DNA from: Enterococcus faecium
Lineage (GTDB): Bacteria > Bacillota > Bacilli > Lactobacillales > Enterococcaceae
Length of the DNA: 64,000 nt
Reading direction: 5' to 3'
Assembly (NCBI RefSeq): GCF_029023785.1
Contig: NZ_CP118955.1
Coordinates: 990,501-1,054,500 of the forward strand
The notes below the pieces were generated by a model. It was not told the DNA's origin, did not search any database, and was given only the letters and a program-made list of their open reading frames with translations. The translations under genes were made by a program, and so were the position numbers. Shown here one piece after another: positions 26,892-39,755 of the stretch; within the stretch, counting starts at the first letter, position 1, and each line of letters starts with the position of its first letter.

Positions 26892-27935
26892 ATGTTAACA
26901 AAGCGACAAAACGACATTTTACGTCTGATCATCCAACACTATACGAGTAGTGGCGTGCCCGTTGGTTCCAAAACATTAATGTCTGAGGGAGTCAAGGCCA
27001 GCTCAGCAACGATTCGCAATGATATGAAAGCATTAGAAGATGAAGGATTGCTGTTGAAGACTCACTCTTCTTCTGGGCGGATTCCATCTGCTTTAGGCTA
27101 TCGTTATTACGTGGATCATTTGTTAAAACCTGCTCGCGTAGCAGAAGATGATTTGCTGCTGATTCGTCAGTCTCTAGGCAGAGAATTTCATGAAATCAAT
27201 GAGATTATTAAGCAATCTGCTGAGATATTATCTGAGCTGACAAGCTATACGACTTTTTCATTGGGACCTGAAATAAAAGACCGCCGACTGACTGGCTTTC
27301 GTATCGTACCCTTGAATAATCGACAGATTATTGCTATCGTCGTAACAGATATGGGGAATGTAGAAAGCCAAGTGTTCACTCTTCCCGAATATATGGGAAG
27401 TCAGGAACTAGAAAAAATGGTACAGATTGTAAACGACCGTCTAGTCGGAGATCCTCTGATGACGGTGTACCATAAACTTCGTACGGAGATTCCGATGATT
27501 CTTCATAAATATTTCCAGACGACAGAAGGGATGTCTCAGTTATTTGACACCGTTCTTGGTCATGTTTTTGAAGAAAAGGTTTATGTCAGTGGACAAATGA
27601 ATCTCTTGGATTATGAGCCCCGTCAAGATCTTGATCAGTTCAAATCGATGTTTTCTTTTATGAAAGACTCAGACGGACTTACACAAATGATCACTCCGAT
27701 GGATAGCAATATTCATATCAAGATTGGTGCTGAATTAGGCAATGATTTATTGCAGAATATGAGTATGATTCAAGCAAGTTACGAGATAGATGGTCATGGA
27801 AGAGGTACAATAGCCTTGTTAGGGCCTACTAGTATGCCTTATTCTCGGATGTTCGGTCTAGTCGATGTTTATCGAAGAGAACTAGCAGCTAAACTTGCTG
27901 ATTATTACCGCTCGCTTGACTTGTCAAACTCGTAA
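26892..27935 (+). CDS. hrcA: Heat-inducible transcription repressor HrcA
   Basis: 347-aa repressor that binds CIRCE and is activated by GroEL. The N-terminal winged HTH covers residues 1-75 (LTKRQNDILRLIIQHYTSSG, then KASSATIRNDMKALEDEGLL). A GAF-like domain and dimerisation region follow. ATG 26892 is preferred over GTG 26883 because GAGAGG lies 8 bases before it and the protein then begins with the family start. Two CIRCE sites flank the promoter, so it is autoregulated. First gene of the dnaK operon. Confidence 0.95.
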   Translation: MLTKRQNDILRLIIQHYTSSGVPVGSKTLMSEGVKASSATIRNDMKALEDEGLLLKTHSSSGRIPSALGYRYYVDHLLKPARVAEDDLLLIRQSLGREFHEINEIIKQSAEILSELTSYTTFSLGPEIKDRRLTGFRIVPLNNRQIIAIVVTDMGNVESQVFTLPEYMGSQELEKMVQIVNDRLVGDPLMTVYHKLRTEIPMILHKYFQTTEGMSQLFDTVLGHVFEEKVYVSGQMNLLDYEPRQDLDQFKSMFSFMKDSDGLTQMITPMDSNIHIKIGAELGNDLLQNMSMIQASYEIDGHGRGTIALLGPTSMPYSRMFGLVDVYRRELAAKLADYYRSLDLSNS

Positions 27936-28028
27936 TGTGAATAACGAAGCTATTTGCAGCTGATCGTTCTCTCTTTCTTAGTAAGAGCAATCAAACAGCT
28001 GACTGAATAATGAAAGGAAGACTGTATC

Positions 28029-28592
28029 GTGAAAGAAAATCAAGAAGAACTAGATAAAGAAATGACAGATGCTCAGCCAGAACCGGAAATCGATGTCGAA
28101 GCTGCAGAAGATTCGGGTATTTCAGAAGCTGAAGCGGAAGAATTCGAAACAGCGAAATTAAAAGCTGAGTTAGAAGAAATGGAAGATAGATACTTGCGGG
28201 CTCGTGCTGAAATCGCAAATATGGCAAATCGAGGAAAAAATGAGCGTGAGCAATTACAAAAATACCGTTCACAAGATTTAGCCAAAAAATTACTTCCATC
28301 AATTGACAACCTGGAACGTGCATTAGCCACAGAAGTGTCAGATGATCAAGGGGCAGGTTTGAAAAAAGGCGTGGAAATGGTCTTGGAAAGTTTGCGTAAC
28401 GCACTGGAAGAAGAAGGAATTGAAAAAATCCCTGCTAAAGGAGAAGCCTTTGATCCTAATCTTCATCAAGCAGTACAAACTGTTCCAGCGACTGAAGATA
28501 CACCAGCCGATACGATTGTAGAAGTACTACAAGAAGGCTACAAATTACATGATCGCGTGTTAAGACCAACTATGGTCATTGTTGCACAATAA
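28029..28592 (+). CDS. grpE: Nucleotide exchange factor GrpE
   Basis: 187-aa cochaperone that releases ADP from DnaK. An acidic disordered N-terminus (residues 1-45) precedes a long coiled coil (about 45-100, [20 protein letters not shown]) and the beta-rich C-terminal domain ending [11 protein letters not shown]. Starts at GTG 28029 with AAAGGAAG 8 bases upstream. Lies between hrcA and dnaK. Confidence 0.95.
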   Translation: MKENQEELDKEMTDAQPEPEIDVEAAEDSGISEAEAEEFETAKLKAELEEMEDRYLRARAEIANMANRGKNEREQLQKYRSQDLAKKLLPSIDNLERALATEVSDDQGAGLKKGVEMVLESLRNALEEEGIEKIPAKGEAFDPNLHQAVQTVPATEDTPADTIVEVLQEGYKLHDRVLRPTMVIVAQ

Positions 28593-28606
28593 TTGTGCGG
28601 ATATAA

Positions 28607-30472
<1,866 letters not shown>

Positions 30473-30497
30473 TCAGTTCACTGAATTTCGAGAGAAG

Positions 30498-30526
30498 GCC
30501 AAAGTTGCTACTTTGGCTTTTTCTTT
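30498..30526 (+). terminator. Terminator between dnaK and dnaJ
   Basis: GCCAAAGT pairs with ACTTTGGC around a 4-base loop, followed by a T-rich run. It may reduce dnaJ expression from the hrcA promoter; a weak promoter-like region before dnaJ (TTGTTT with TATGAT-like bases near 30570-30580) fits separate transcription. Confidence 0.75.
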
Positions 30527-30622
30527 TGAAAAATAGTTTGAAGTATCGGTTTTTGTTTCAAACAAAATATGATATGATAACAAGCGACGTGAAAATGATG
30601 AGAACCAATAGGAGGAAAGCCT

Positions 30623-31804
30623 ATGGCAACAAAACGTGATTATTATGAAGTCTTAGGGCTCTCAAAAGGAGCATCAGAAGATGAAATAAAGAAAGCTTAT
30701 CGTAAGCTTTCGAAAAAATACCATCCTGACATCAATAAAGAACCTGATGCGGAAGAAAAATTCAAAGAAGTATCAGAAGCATATGAGATTTTAAGTGACC
30801 CGCAAAAACGCGCTGCATACGACCAATACGGGCATGCAGGCACAGATCCAAATTACGGTGCTGGTGGAGCTGGTGGCGGATTTGGTGGATTCGGCGGCTT
30901 CTCTGGTGGCGGCTTCTCTGGTGGCGGCTTCGGTGGTTTTGAAGATATCTTCGACTCTTTCTTTGGAGGAGGCGGTCGGTCAGTCGATCCAAATGCGCCT
31001 CGTCAAGGTGCTGATTTGCAATATACGGTCGACTTGTCTTTTGAAGAAGCGATTTTTGGTGTAGAAAAAGAAATCAAGTATAATCGGGAAGAAATCTGTC
31101 ATACTTGTGGTGGAAACGGTGCAAAACCAGGCACACAACCAACTACTTGTCATAAATGTCATGGTGCAGGTACGATCAATGTAGAACGCCAAACGCCACT
31201 TGGACGAGTGATGAGCCGTCAAACTTGTGATGTTTGTCATGGCACAGGGAAAGAAATCAAAGAACCTTGTCCAACCTGTCATGGCTCAGGGCATGAGAAG
31301 AAAGCACATTCAGTTAAAGTGAATGTACCAGCTGGTGTAGAAGAAGGACAACAAATGCGTTTAGCTGGTCAAGGAGAAGCTGGAGAAAACGGCGGACCAT
31401 TTGGTGATTTGTATGTGGTCTTTCGTGTAGAAGAAAGTGATATCTTTGATCGTGAAGGTTCTGAAATTTACTATGAATTGCCTTTAAGTTTTGTACAAGC
31501 AGCTTTGGGGGATGAAGTCCAAGTACCAACTGTCCATGGAGATGTGAAATTGAAGATCCCTGCTGGAACACAGACAGGTACGAACTTCCGTTTACGTGGA
31601 AAAGGCGCTCCGAAGTTACGTGGTGGTGCAACAGGCGACCAACATGTCAAAGTAAAACTGATCACACCGAAAAATCTAAATGAACAACAAAGAGAAGCAT
31701 TACGTGCATTCGCTGAAGCTGGCGGCATCAAAGTTGAAGAACAGCAAGAAGACGGTTTCTTCGATAAGTTTAAAGATGCTTTTGGCGGGAAAAAGCGGAA
31801 GTAG
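30623..31804 (+). CDS. dnaJ: Chaperone DnaJ (Hsp40)
   Basis: 393-aa type I J-protein that stimulates DnaK. The J domain covers 1-70 with the HPD motif (KYHPDINKE); a long Gly/Phe-rich region covers about 75-115; four CxxCxGxG zinc repeats lie at about 150-220 ([32 protein letters not shown]). The C-terminal substrate domains follow. AGGAGG lies about 9 bases before ATG. Follows dnaK after a terminator. Confidence 0.97.
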   Translation: MATKRDYYEVLGLSKGASEDEIKKAYRKLSKKYHPDINKEPDAEEKFKEVSEAYEILSDPQKRAAYDQYGHAGTDPNYGAGGAGGGFGGFGGFSGGGFSGGGFGGFEDIFDSFFGGGGRSVDPNAPRQGADLQYTVDLSFEEAIFGVEKEIKYNREEICHTCGGNGAKPGTQPTTCHKCHGAGTINVERQTPLGRVMSRQTCDVCHGTGKEIKEPCPTCHGSGHEKKAHSVKVNVPAGVEEGQQMRLAGQGEAGENGGPFGDLYVVFRVEESDIFDREGSEIYYELPLSFVQAALGDEVQVPTVHGDVKLKIPAGTQTGTNFRLRGKGAPKLRGGATGDQHVKVKLITPKNLNEQQREALRAFAEAGGIKVEEQQEDGFFDKFKDAFGGKKRK

Positions 31805-31881
31805 TTTTTCTAGTAAAAATATAAAGTAGACTTGCCCAAATTTTCTATTTCTAGTAAAAACGCTAAGTCATTAATAATTAA

Positions 31882-31921
31882 AAACCAGACGAACAATCAT
31901 ACGTTCGCCTGGTTTTTTTTG
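31882..31921 (+). terminator. Terminator after dnaJ
   Basis: AAACCAGACGAAC pairs with GTTCGCCTGGTTT (one mismatch) around an 8-base loop, followed by eight T residues. Confidence 0.9.
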
Positions 31922-31960
31922 TAGTTGTCATGTTTGTACCAACAAAAAAGCCAGCTTTAG

Positions 31961-32128
31961 AATAAGATAATCATCATAGTTTCTGAAGGTGGTATCGACT
32001 ATGTACTTGATATCGTCAATGAACCGATGGTACTTTCTTATGCGATGGAACAGGTAGAGCGATTGCTTGTTTGTGCAGGAGAACAAGCGATGCGGCTGGT
32101 ACAGTTAAGTGAAAAAACAAGAAACTAA
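31961..32128 (+). pseudogene. Orphan C-terminal gene remnant
   Basis: An open frame from a TAG stop at 31958 to TAA 32126 reads IIIIVSEGGIDYVLDIVNEP and then MVLSYAMEQVERLLVCAGEQ. It has no start with a ribosome-binding site, so it looks like the end of a lost gene. I do not recognise the family. Confidence 0.35.
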
Positions 32129-32166
32129 AAATGCCCGGTCGTCATGAAGCAACCGGGCATTTTTGG
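32127..32166. terminator. Bidirectional terminator beside glnQ
   Basis: AAAAATGCCCGGT pairs with ACCGGGCATTTTT around a 12-base loop; ends transcripts of the minus-strand glnP-glnQ operon. Confidence 0.9.
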
Positions 32167-32172
32167 TTTTTA

Positions 32173-32910
32173 TTAAATATTCAATACTTTATTCAAGAAA
32201 TCTTTTGTCCGTTCATTTTGCGGATTTTCAAAGATTTGTTGAGGCGTTCCGTCTTCTAAAAAGTTTCCGTCGTCAATGAACATGACACGATTGGCCACTT
32301 CTTTAGCGAAGCCCATTTCGTGCGTAACGATAACCATCGTCATACCTTGTTCTGCTAACTTTTTCATGACGTTCAAGACATCACCGACCATTTCGGGGTC
32401 GAGTGCAGATGTAGGCTCATCAAAAAGCATGATGTCAGGGTTCATCGCTAGAGCACGAGCAATAGCCACACGCTGTTTTTGTCCACCAGAAAGCATTTCA
32501 GGATACATATCTTTTTTATCTTCTAGACCAACTGTCTGCAGTAATTTGATTGCTTTTTTCTCTGCTTCTTCTCTAGATTCTTTCTTCAGGTCCATCGGTG
32601 CTAAAATGATGTTTTCCAAAATAGAAAGATGAGGGAATAGGTTAAAGTGCTGGAATACCATTCCGATATGTTGTCTCACCAAGTTGATATCTGTGCTTTT
32701 ATCCATCAAGTGGGCGCCGTCAATAATAATTTCACCGTCAGAAGGTTCTTCTAAACGATTCAAGCAACGCAAAAATGTACTTTTTCCTGAACCTGAAGGG
32801 CCAATGATACAGACGACATCTCCTTCGTTGATGGATACATTGATGTCGTTTAATACTGTGTTATCGCCGTATTTTTTGACTAAATGCTCAACTAAGATTT
32901 TTTCTGCCAT
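32173..32910 (-). CDS. glnQ: Polar amino acid (glutamine-type) ABC transporter ATP-binding protein
   Basis: 245-aa ABC ATPase. Walker [17 protein letters not shown]-loop HFNLFPHLS, signature [15 protein letters not shown], Walker [15 protein letters not shown] and the H-loop VTHEMGFA are all present. It energises import through the membrane partner encoded just upstream. Its ATG (32910) lies 1 base past the stop of that gene, with AAGGTGAAG as ribosome-binding site, so the two are one operon. The substrate (glutamine or another polar amino acid) is inferred. Confidence 0.93.
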   Translation of the reverse strand: MAEKILVEHLVKKYGDNTVLNDINVSINEGDVVCIIGPSGSGKSTFLRCLNRLEEPSDGEIIIDGAHLMDKSTDINLVRQHIGMVFQHFNLFPHLSILENIILAPMDLKKESREEAEKKAIKLLQTVGLEDKKDMYPEMLSGGQKQRVAIARALAMNPDIMLFDEPTSALDPEMVGDVLNVMKKLAEQGMTMVIVTHEMGFAKEVANRVMFIDDGNFLEDGTPQQIFENPQNERTKDFLNKVLNI

Positions 32911-32911
32911 C

Positions 32912-34414
32912 TTACTTCACCTTCTTTTCTAAAACTTTTGCTAATTTTGTCAATGCTGTGATCAAAATCAAGTACATGATCGCAATGATCAAGTAAACAT
33001 ACGTACTTTGTGTTGTACGTGCAACAATGATCTTACCAGTTTGCAGCAATTCGACTACACCGATTGCGGAAATGATCGTTGTGTCTTTTAATGAGATAAC
33101 GAACTGATTGACGAATGATGGGATCATGATGCGTATTGCTTGTGGCAAAATGATTTTTTGCATTGTCCGATTATAAGAAAGACCTAAACTTCTGGAAGCT
33201 TCCATTTGTCCGACAGGAACGGCGTTGATCCCGCCTCGAACAATCTCTGCGATATAAGCACTTGCGTTAAGAGTCAAGGTGATAACACCAGCAAGGAAGT
33301 CAGGAATCGTAAATCCAACGATACCAGGCAACCCAAAGAAAATAAAGAACGCAAGAACCATCATTGGAATTCCTCGGATGATATCGACATAAATACTAGC
33401 AATTGTGCGAAGAGCGCGTATTGGTGCTACACTGAATAATCCAAAAATCACACCGATTACTATAGCCAAAGCAAAGGAGATCAAAGTTAGGAGAATTGTT
33501 CTCCAAAGTCCTTTCAACAATGCTTGATAGTTGTTTTGGATAAGTCCAAGAAATGTTGATTCATCAGCAGTGGAAGACTCACTAGAAGTTTCTGAACCAT
33601 CCGCTACATATTCTTTGATAATCTTATCGTATTCGCCTGTTCTTTTTAATTCTTTCAATCCTTCATTGAACATATTAAGAAGCTCAGGATTTTGTCCTTT
33701 TTTAACGGCAAATGCATATTTTCCGCCAGATTCTTTTTCGATCGGTGTTTCCAATTCTTGTCCTTGTTTGATCGCATAACCGATTACCGGATAATCATCC
33801 ATCATTGCATCGATTGCGCCAACTTTTAACCCGTCGTACAATTGATCAGCAGCATCAAAATATTTGATAGAATAGCCATATTCAGATTCATGGTCGCTTA
33901 AAAATTCAGCACTTTCGGTACCAACTTTTGCTCCGACTGTTTTTCCTTTCAAATCTTCATAAGACTTGATCGAAGTATCTCCTTTTTTGACAGCTAATTG
34001 GATCCCGCTATCAAAGTAAGAATCAGAAAAATCATAGCTTTTCTTTCGTTCATCTGTTACAGTCATTCCGGCAATCATTCCGTCTGCTTGTCCTGATTCC
34101 AAAGCTTGCAAAGCAGCAGAGAAACCACGGTAGTCCATTCGGATGTTAAATCCTTGCAGTTTGGCGATGTTTTCCATCAATTTTACATCGATGCCTTCGT
34201 ACTCGCCCTTTGCGTTTTGAAATTCAAATGGAGCAAAAGCAGAGTCACTGGCAATTACGTATACGTCTTTTTTGGGCTCTATTTTTTGCATTGTCTCGCT
34301 TGTGCTTGACTCTGCCGTTGTAGTGTTGTCAGCTTGTGCAACATGACCAAACGCAAGTGTCACAAGTCCTGTCATTAAGAAAACAAATGAGTGAAATAAA
34401 TGCTTTCTTTTCAT
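32912..34414 (-). CDS. glnP: Amino acid ABC transporter, fused substrate-binding protein and permease (GlnP-type)
   Basis: 500-aa membrane protein. Residues 1-30 are a signal peptide ([20 protein letters not shown]). Residues 45-270 form a periplasmic-binding-type substrate domain ([16 protein letters not shown]...[14 protein letters not shown]). The C-terminal permease has several membrane segments and an EAA-like loop ([20 protein letters not shown]). ATG 34414 follows AGGAGG by 6 bases; the longer frame upstream has no signal-peptide logic. Only one substrate domain is present, whereas lactococcal GlnP carries two. Pairs with glnQ. Confidence 0.92.
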   Translation of the reverse strand: MKRKHLFHSFVFLMTGLVTLAFGHVAQADNTTTAESSTSETMQKIEPKKDVYVIASDSAFAPFEFQNAKGEYEGIDVKLMENIAKLQGFNIRMDYRGFSAALQALESGQADGMIAGMTVTDERKKSYDFSDSYFDSGIQLAVKKGDTSIKSYEDLKGKTVGAKVGTESAEFLSDHESEYGYSIKYFDAADQLYDGLKVGAIDAMMDDYPVIGYAIKQGQELETPIEKESGGKYAFAVKKGQNPELLNMFNEGLKELKRTGEYDKIIKEYVADGSETSSESSTADESTFLGLIQNNYQALLKGLWRTILLTLISFALAIVIGVIFGLFSVAPIRALRTIASIYVDIIRGIPMMVLAFFIFFGLPGIVGFTIPDFLAGVITLTLNASAYIAEIVRGGINAVPVGQMEASRSLGLSYNRTMQKIILPQAIRIMIPSFVNQFVISLKDTTIISAIGVVELLQTGKIIVARTTQSTYVYLIIAIMYLILITALTKLAKVLEKKVK

Positions 34415-34522
34415 AATCAACCTCCTAAATTTCCAATATTTTATTATTATAGGCGAAAAGTGCTGAATCAGACAAGACTGTAAGCTCGAAAAAATGAAAA
34501 AAATGCGAGTTTCTAACATTTT

Positions 34523-34548
34523 ATGTTATAAAACGTAACATGTATAAT
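34523..34548. promoter_or_regulatory. Inverted repeat with TATAAT between glnP and uvrB
   Basis: ATGTTA, 7 bases, TAACAT (34523-34541) adjoins TATAAT at 34543-34548. It could be an operator serving either divergent operon. Confidence 0.4.
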
Positions 34549-34563
34549 AAGATAAAAAAGTGG

Positions 34564-34589
34564 CGAAAGTATGTTCGGTGTGGTATAAT
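34564..34589 (+). promoter_or_regulatory. LexA/SOS box and -10 element of uvrB-uvrA
   Basis: CGAAAGTATGTTCG (34564-34577) differs at one position from the Gram-positive box CGAACnnnnGTTCG and is followed 6 bases later by TATAAT (34584-34589). Repression would block polymerase, as expected for SOS control. Confidence 0.65.
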
Positions 34590-34672
34590 TTTTTAGTAAG
34601 GAATGCCTTTGCTTTCCTTTTCTTTTTATTGGTCGTAAAATGAAAAGGAATGAATGAAAAGGAGGACGAAGA

Positions 34673-36667
34673 ATGATTGAGAGAGATACCTCCCGACACT
34701 TTGAGCTTGTCTCGAAATACCAACCGGCTGGTGATCAGCCTGAAGCGATTAACCAATTAGTGGATGGCGTAGTCGGCGGGAAAAAAGCACAAATCTTATT
34801 AGGTGCGACTGGAACAGGGAAAACATATACGATTTCCAATCTTATTGAGAAAGTGAATAAACCAACACTGATTATTGCTCATAATAAAACATTGGCTGGT
34901 CAGCTGTACGGGGAATTCAAGGAATTTTTCCCTAACAATGCTGTTGAATATTTTGTTTCTTATTATGATTATTATCAGCCTGAAGCTTATGTGCCTTCAA
35001 GCGATACGTATATCGAAAAAGATTCAAGTGTAAATGATGAGATCGACAAATTACGACATTCGGCTACTAGTTCATTATTAGAAAGAAATGATGTGATCGT
35101 CATTGCATCCGTTTCATGTATTTTTGGATTAGGTTCGCCTTTTGAGTACCAAAAACAAGTAGTTTCGATTCGACAGGGAGCAGAACTAGATCGCAATCAG
35201 TTGATTCGTGACTTAGTCAGTATCCAATTCGAAAGAAATGATATAGATTTTCAGCGCGGTCGTTTTCGAGTGCGCGGTGATGTCGTGGAGATTTTTCCGG
35301 CTTCAAGAGATGAACGTGCCTTACGTGTGGAGTTTTTTGGAGATGAGGTCGAACGTATCCGAGAAGTCAATGCACTGACAGGTGAAGTTTTAGGAGAAAC
35401 GGAACACGTGGCAATCTTCCCGGCGACTCACTTTGTGACGAATGATGAACATATGGAGCATGCCGTAGCGAATATCAAAGCGGAATTAGAACAGCGTTTA
35501 ACTGTCTTGCGAAATGAAAACAAACTTCTGGAAGCTCAACGTTTAGAACAGCGAACCAATTACGATATTGAAATGATGTTAGAAATGGGCTACACGTCGG
35601 GAATTGAAAATTATTCTCGGCATATGGACGGACGTAAAGAAGGTGAACCGCCTTATACGCTATTGGATTTCTTTCCTGAAGATTTTTTGATCGTGGCGGA
35701 CGAATCGCACGTAACCATGCCTCAAATCAGAGGAATGTATAATGGTGACCGAGCGAGAAAACAGATGCTAGTAGATTACGGTTTCCGTTTGCCATCTGCT
35801 TTAGACAATCGGCCACTTCGGTTAGAAGAGTTTGAAAAACATGTCAATCAGATCATTTATGTCTCTGCGACGCCAGGACCATATGAACATGAACAAACAG
35901 ATACCGTTATCCAACAAATCATCCGTCCGACAGGGCTGCTTGACCCAGTGATCGAAGTTCGTCCAATCATGGGACAAATCGATGATCTAGTAGGCGAAAT
36001 AAATGAACGAGTCGAAAAAGACCAGCGGGTGTTTGTAACGACATTGACGAAAAAAATGGCAGAAGACCTCACAGATTATTTCAAAGAATTAGGGATCAAA
36101 GTCAAATATTTGCATAGTGATATCAAAACGCTGGAACGAACAGAAATCATTCGAGATCTTCGATTAGGTGAATTTGATGTGTTAGTTGGAATCAATTTGC
36201 TTCGTGAAGGATTAGACGTACCTGAAGTTTCCCTTGTTGCTATCTTGGATGCGGATAAAGAAGGCTTTTTACGTAGTGAACGTTCCTTAGTCCAAACGAT
36301 TGGACGAGCTGCTCGGAATGAAGAAGGTAAAGTAATCATGTACGCAGACAAAGTAACAGATTCTATGCGTCTAGCGATGGATGAAACATCAAGACGCCGT
36401 ACGATTCAGCAGAAGTACAATGAAGAACATGGGATCGTTCCAAAAACGATCATTAAAGAAATCCGAGATTTGATTTCTATTACGAAAGAATCGGAAGATG
36501 ATACAAAAGAAGCGGTACAAGTCTCGTATGAAGAAATGACGAAAGAAGAAAAAGATACGTTATTGATGAAATTAGAAAAAGAAATGAAAGATGCGGCGAA
36601 AGCATTGGATTTTGAAACAGCCGCTAATGTGCGAGATATGATTTTAGAATTAAAAGCTTCAAAGTAG
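34673..36667 (+). CDS. uvrB: Excinuclease ABC subunit B
   Basis: 664-aa DNA-damage recognition helicase-like subunit of nucleotide excision repair. Walker A is GATGTGKT (about residue 43); the beta-hairpin is around [24 protein letters not shown] (VADESHVTM) and GRAARN are helicase motifs; the C-terminal UVR domain binds UvrC. AAAGGAGGA lies 9 bases before ATG. An SOS-type box lies upstream and uvrA follows 9 bases after the stop. Confidence 0.97.
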   Translation: MIERDTSRHFELVSKYQPAGDQPEAINQLVDGVVGGKKAQILLGATGTGKTYTISNLIEKVNKPTLIIAHNKTLAGQLYGEFKEFFPNNAVEYFVSYYDYYQPEAYVPSSDTYIEKDSSVNDEIDKLRHSATSSLLERNDVIVIASVSCIFGLGSPFEYQKQVVSIRQGAELDRNQLIRDLVSIQFERNDIDFQRGRFRVRGDVVEIFPASRDERALRVEFFGDEVERIREVNALTGEVLGETEHVAIFPATHFVTNDEHMEHAVANIKAELEQRLTVLRNENKLLEAQRLEQRTNYDIEMMLEMGYTSGIENYSRHMDGRKEGEPPYTLLDFFPEDFLIVADESHVTMPQIRGMYNGDRARKQMLVDYGFRLPSALDNRPLRLEEFEKHVNQIIYVSATPGPYEHEQTDTVIQQIIRPTGLLDPVIEVRPIMGQIDDLVGEINERVEKDQRVFVTTLTKKMAEDLTDYFKELGIKVKYLHSDIKTLERTEIIRDLRLGEFDVLVGINLLREGLDVPEVSLVAILDADKEGFLRSERSLVQTIGRAARNEEGKVIMYADKVTDSMRLAMDETSRRRTIQQKYNEEHGIVPKTIIKEIRDLISITKESEDDTKEAVQVSYEEMTKEEKDTLLMKLEKEMKDAAKALDFETAANVRDMILELKASK

Positions 36668-36676
36668 GAGGACAAC

Positions 36677-39493
36677 ATGGCTAACGATAAAATTACGATT
36701 CACGGTGCACGTGCCCATAACTTGAAAAATATAGATGTAACGATTCCACGAGATAAATTCGTGGTCGTTACAGGTTTGTCCGGTTCTGGAAAAAGTTCCC
36801 TAGCATTTGATACGCTGTACGCTGAAGGGCAGCGGAGATACGTAGAGAGCCTTTCTGCTTATGCTCGTCAGTTTTTAGGACAAATGGATAAGCCGGACGT
36901 AGATAGCATCGACGGATTGAGTCCGGCGATTTCTATTGATCAGAAAACAACAAGTAAAAATCCTCGGTCGACAGTAGGTACTGTGACGGAAATCAATGAC
37001 TATTTACGCTTGTTGTTTGCACGTGTAGGACATCCGATTTGTCCCAACGATCATATCGAGATTACCAGTCAATCAGTAGATCAAATGGCAGATCAAGTAA
37101 TGGCTTTGCCTGAGCGCACAAAGATCCAAGTGTTGGCACCGATCGTGGTAAAGAAAAAAGGACAACATAAAAAAATATTCGAACGAATCCAAAAAGAGGG
37201 ATACGTCCGCGTTCGAGTCGATGGTGAGATCTATGATTTAAGTGAAGTGCCTGAGCTGGAGAAAAACAAAAAACATGATATCGCGATCGTCATCGACCGG
37301 ATCATTGTGAAAGAAGGGATTCGTTCTCGTCTATTTGATTCTTTAGAGGCGGCCCTGCGATTGGCAGACGGCTATGCTCTGGTTGACGTGATCGGTGAAG
37401 AAGAAATGTTGTTTAGCGAACACTATGCCTGTCCTTATTGCGGATTTACTGTTGGCGAACTAGAACCAAGACTGTTCTCATTCAATGCGCCTTTTGGAGC
37501 TTGTCCAGACTGTGATGGTTTAGGTGTCAAATTAGAAGTCGATCAAGATTTAGTGATTCCAGATAGAACGAAGACACTTAGTCAAGGTGCTATCGTTCCA
37601 TGGAATCCAATCAGCTCTCAGTATTATCCTCAAATGTTAGCGCAGGCTTGTGAAAGTTTCGGTATCGATTTAGATACACCATTCGAAGAATTACCGGAAG
37701 AGCATCAGGAGATCATCTTGAATGGGACAGATGATCTTTTCCATTTCCATTATGAAAATGATTTTGGTGGCGTTCGCGATGTAGAAACGACTTTCGAAGG
37801 GGTATTGAAGAATATCGAGCGTCGTTATCATGATACGAACAGTGATTTCACGCGTGAGCAAATGCGTCTTTATATGACAGAATTAACTTGTCAGACATGT
37901 AAAGGTTATCGATTGAATCCCCAAGCTCTATCTGTTCAAATCAATGGAACGAATATCGGGCAAACAAATGAGTTGTCTATTCAAAAAGCAGTAGATTTCT
38001 TCTCAAACTTAACGTTATCTGAACAAGAGAAAGTAATTGCCAAACCGATTTTAAAAGAAGTAAATGACAGACTTTCATTCTTGGAAAATGTGGGGCTAGA
38101 CTATCTAACTTTGAGTCGCGCTTCCGGAACATTATCTGGGGGAGAAGCGCAGCGAATCAGATTGGCTACGCAAATTGGATCGAATCTTTCTGGAGTTTTG
38201 TATATTTTAGATGAACCATCGATCGGATTGCATCAACGCGACAACGATCGACTAATTGGCTCATTAAAGAAAATGCGTGATCTTGGCAACACCCTCGTTG
38301 TAGTCGAACATGATGAAGATACGATGTGGGCAGCAGATTATCTGATTGACGTCGGACCTGGGGCCGGAGAACAAGGCGGACAAATCGTGGCTGCAGGCAC
38401 TCCTGAAGAAGTAGCTAATGATGAAAATTCTTTGACAGGGAAATATCTTTCAGGGAAAAAATCAATACCTGTACCAAAAGAACGCCGTAAAGGTAATGGG
38501 AAAGCAATCAAGATCACTGGTGCTTCAGAAAACAATCTGAAAAATATTAGTGTTGAATTTCCATTAGGAGAATTTGTAGCAGTCACAGGTGTGTCTGGTT
38601 CTGGAAAGAGTACATTGGTCAATAGTATCTTAAAGAAATCGTTAGCGCAAAAATTAAATAAGAATTCTGCTAAGCCAGGTAAATTCAAGACAATTTCCGG
38701 CTACGAAAGTATCGAAAAGGTCATCGATATTGATCAAAGCCCAATCGGCCGGACGCCGAGAAGTAATCCAGCGACTTATACAAGTGTATTTGATGATATC
38801 CGTGGGTTATTTGCTCAAACGAACGAGGCAAAAATGCGGGGTTATAAGAAAGGGCGTTTTAGTTTCAACGTAAAAGGCGGTCGTTGTGAAGCTTGTCGCG
38901 GGGATGGAATTATTAAGATCGAAATGCACTTTTTGCCTGATGTCTATGTTCCTTGTGAAGTATGTCATGGCAAACGATATAACTCTGAAACATTAGAAGT
39001 GCATTACAAAAGAAAAAGCATTGCTGATATTTTGGAAATGACAGTAGAAGATGCTGTAGAATTCTTCAAGCACATTCCAAAGATTCATCGCAAACTGCAA
39101 ACGATTGTTGATGTTGGCTTAGGTTATGTGACGATGGGGCAACCAGCAACGACATTGTCCGGTGGTGAGGCACAACGGATGAAACTTGCCAGTGAATTGC
39201 ACAAAATCTCTAATGGAAAGAATTTCTATATACTAGATGAACCAACGACAGGACTTCATAGCGATGACATCGCCCGCTTGTTGCATGTATTACAAAGATT
39301 AGTAGATGCTGGTAACACAGTTTTAGTGATTGAACACAATCTAGATGTAATCAAAACAGCAGATTATATCATTGATTTAGGACCAGAAGGTGGAGAAGGT
39401 GGAGGAACGATCCTTGCGACTGGAACACCAGAAGAAATCATTAACGTAAAAGAAAGTTATACAGGTCACTATTTGAAAAAAATAATGGTATAA
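36677..39493 (+). CDS. uvrA: Excinuclease ABC subunit A
   Basis: 938-aa damage-sensing ABC-type ATPase with two nucleotide-binding domains: Walker [14 protein letters not shown] (about 31) and [12 protein letters not shown] (about 640). Signatures are [12 protein letters not shown] and [12 protein letters not shown]; zinc modules are CPYCGF...CPDCDG and CEACRGDG...CEVCHG. AGGAGG precedes ATG 36677. Operon with uvrB. Confidence 0.97.
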   Translation: MANDKITIHGARAHNLKNIDVTIPRDKFVVVTGLSGSGKSSLAFDTLYAEGQRRYVESLSAYARQFLGQMDKPDVDSIDGLSPAISIDQKTTSKNPRSTVGTVTEINDYLRLLFARVGHPICPNDHIEITSQSVDQMADQVMALPERTKIQVLAPIVVKKKGQHKKIFERIQKEGYVRVRVDGEIYDLSEVPELEKNKKHDIAIVIDRIIVKEGIRSRLFDSLEAALRLADGYALVDVIGEEEMLFSEHYACPYCGFTVGELEPRLFSFNAPFGACPDCDGLGVKLEVDQDLVIPDRTKTLSQGAIVPWNPISSQYYPQMLAQACESFGIDLDTPFEELPEEHQEIILNGTDDLFHFHYENDFGGVRDVETTFEGVLKNIERRYHDTNSDFTREQMRLYMTELTCQTCKGYRLNPQALSVQINGTNIGQTNELSIQKAVDFFSNLTLSEQEKVIAKPILKEVNDRLSFLENVGLDYLTLSRASGTLSGGEAQRIRLATQIGSNLSGVLYILDEPSIGLHQRDNDRLIGSLKKMRDLGNTLVVVEHDEDTMWAADYLIDVGPGAGEQGGQIVAAGTPEEVANDENSLTGKYLSGKKSIPVPKERRKGNGKAIKITGASENNLKNISVEFPLGEFVAVTGVSGSGKSTLVNSILKKSLAQKLNKNSAKPGKFKTISGYESIEKVIDIDQSPIGRTPRSNPATYTSVFDDIRGLFAQTNEAKMRGYKKGRFSFNVKGGRCEACRGDGIIKIEMHFLPDVYVPCEVCHGKRYNSETLEVHYKRKSIADILEMTVEDAVEFFKHIPKIHRKLQTIVDVGLGYVTMGQPATTLSGGEAQRMKLASELHKISNGKNFYILDEPTTGLHSDDIARLLHVLQRLVDAGNTVLVIEHNLDVIKTADYIIDLGPEGGEGGGTILATGTPEEIINVKESYTGHYLKKIMV

Positions 39494-39653
39494 AGAGGAT
39501 AGATAGCTGAGATAGTTAAAAAAACATAAAAAAATGAATTTTTGCTTGTTTTATTAATATCAGTGTTCTAGAATCATTACATGGTAGTTCTTTCTACACT
39601 GATTGGTATAGATAAAAACTTCCTATAAGTTCAATCCGTTCAAAAAAGAATTG

Positions 39654-39687
39654 AGCAATCGGAGGAGTTTCCTTTGATTGCTTTTTT
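39654..39687 (+). terminator. Terminator between uvrA and aslA
   Basis: AGCAATC with AGGA pairs with TCCT with GATTGCT around a short loop, followed by TTTTTT. Confidence 0.75.
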
Positions 39688-39755
39688 CTTTATGGTATGA
39701 TATTCCTTGTGTAGTTGGAAAAGAAAAACAAGAGATTATGAGTAAGTGAGAGATA

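Noticed and set aside
30900..30950. Repeated GGTGGCGGCTTC units inside dnaJ
   Set aside because: This is the normal Gly/Phe-rich region of DnaJ, not a separate repeat element.
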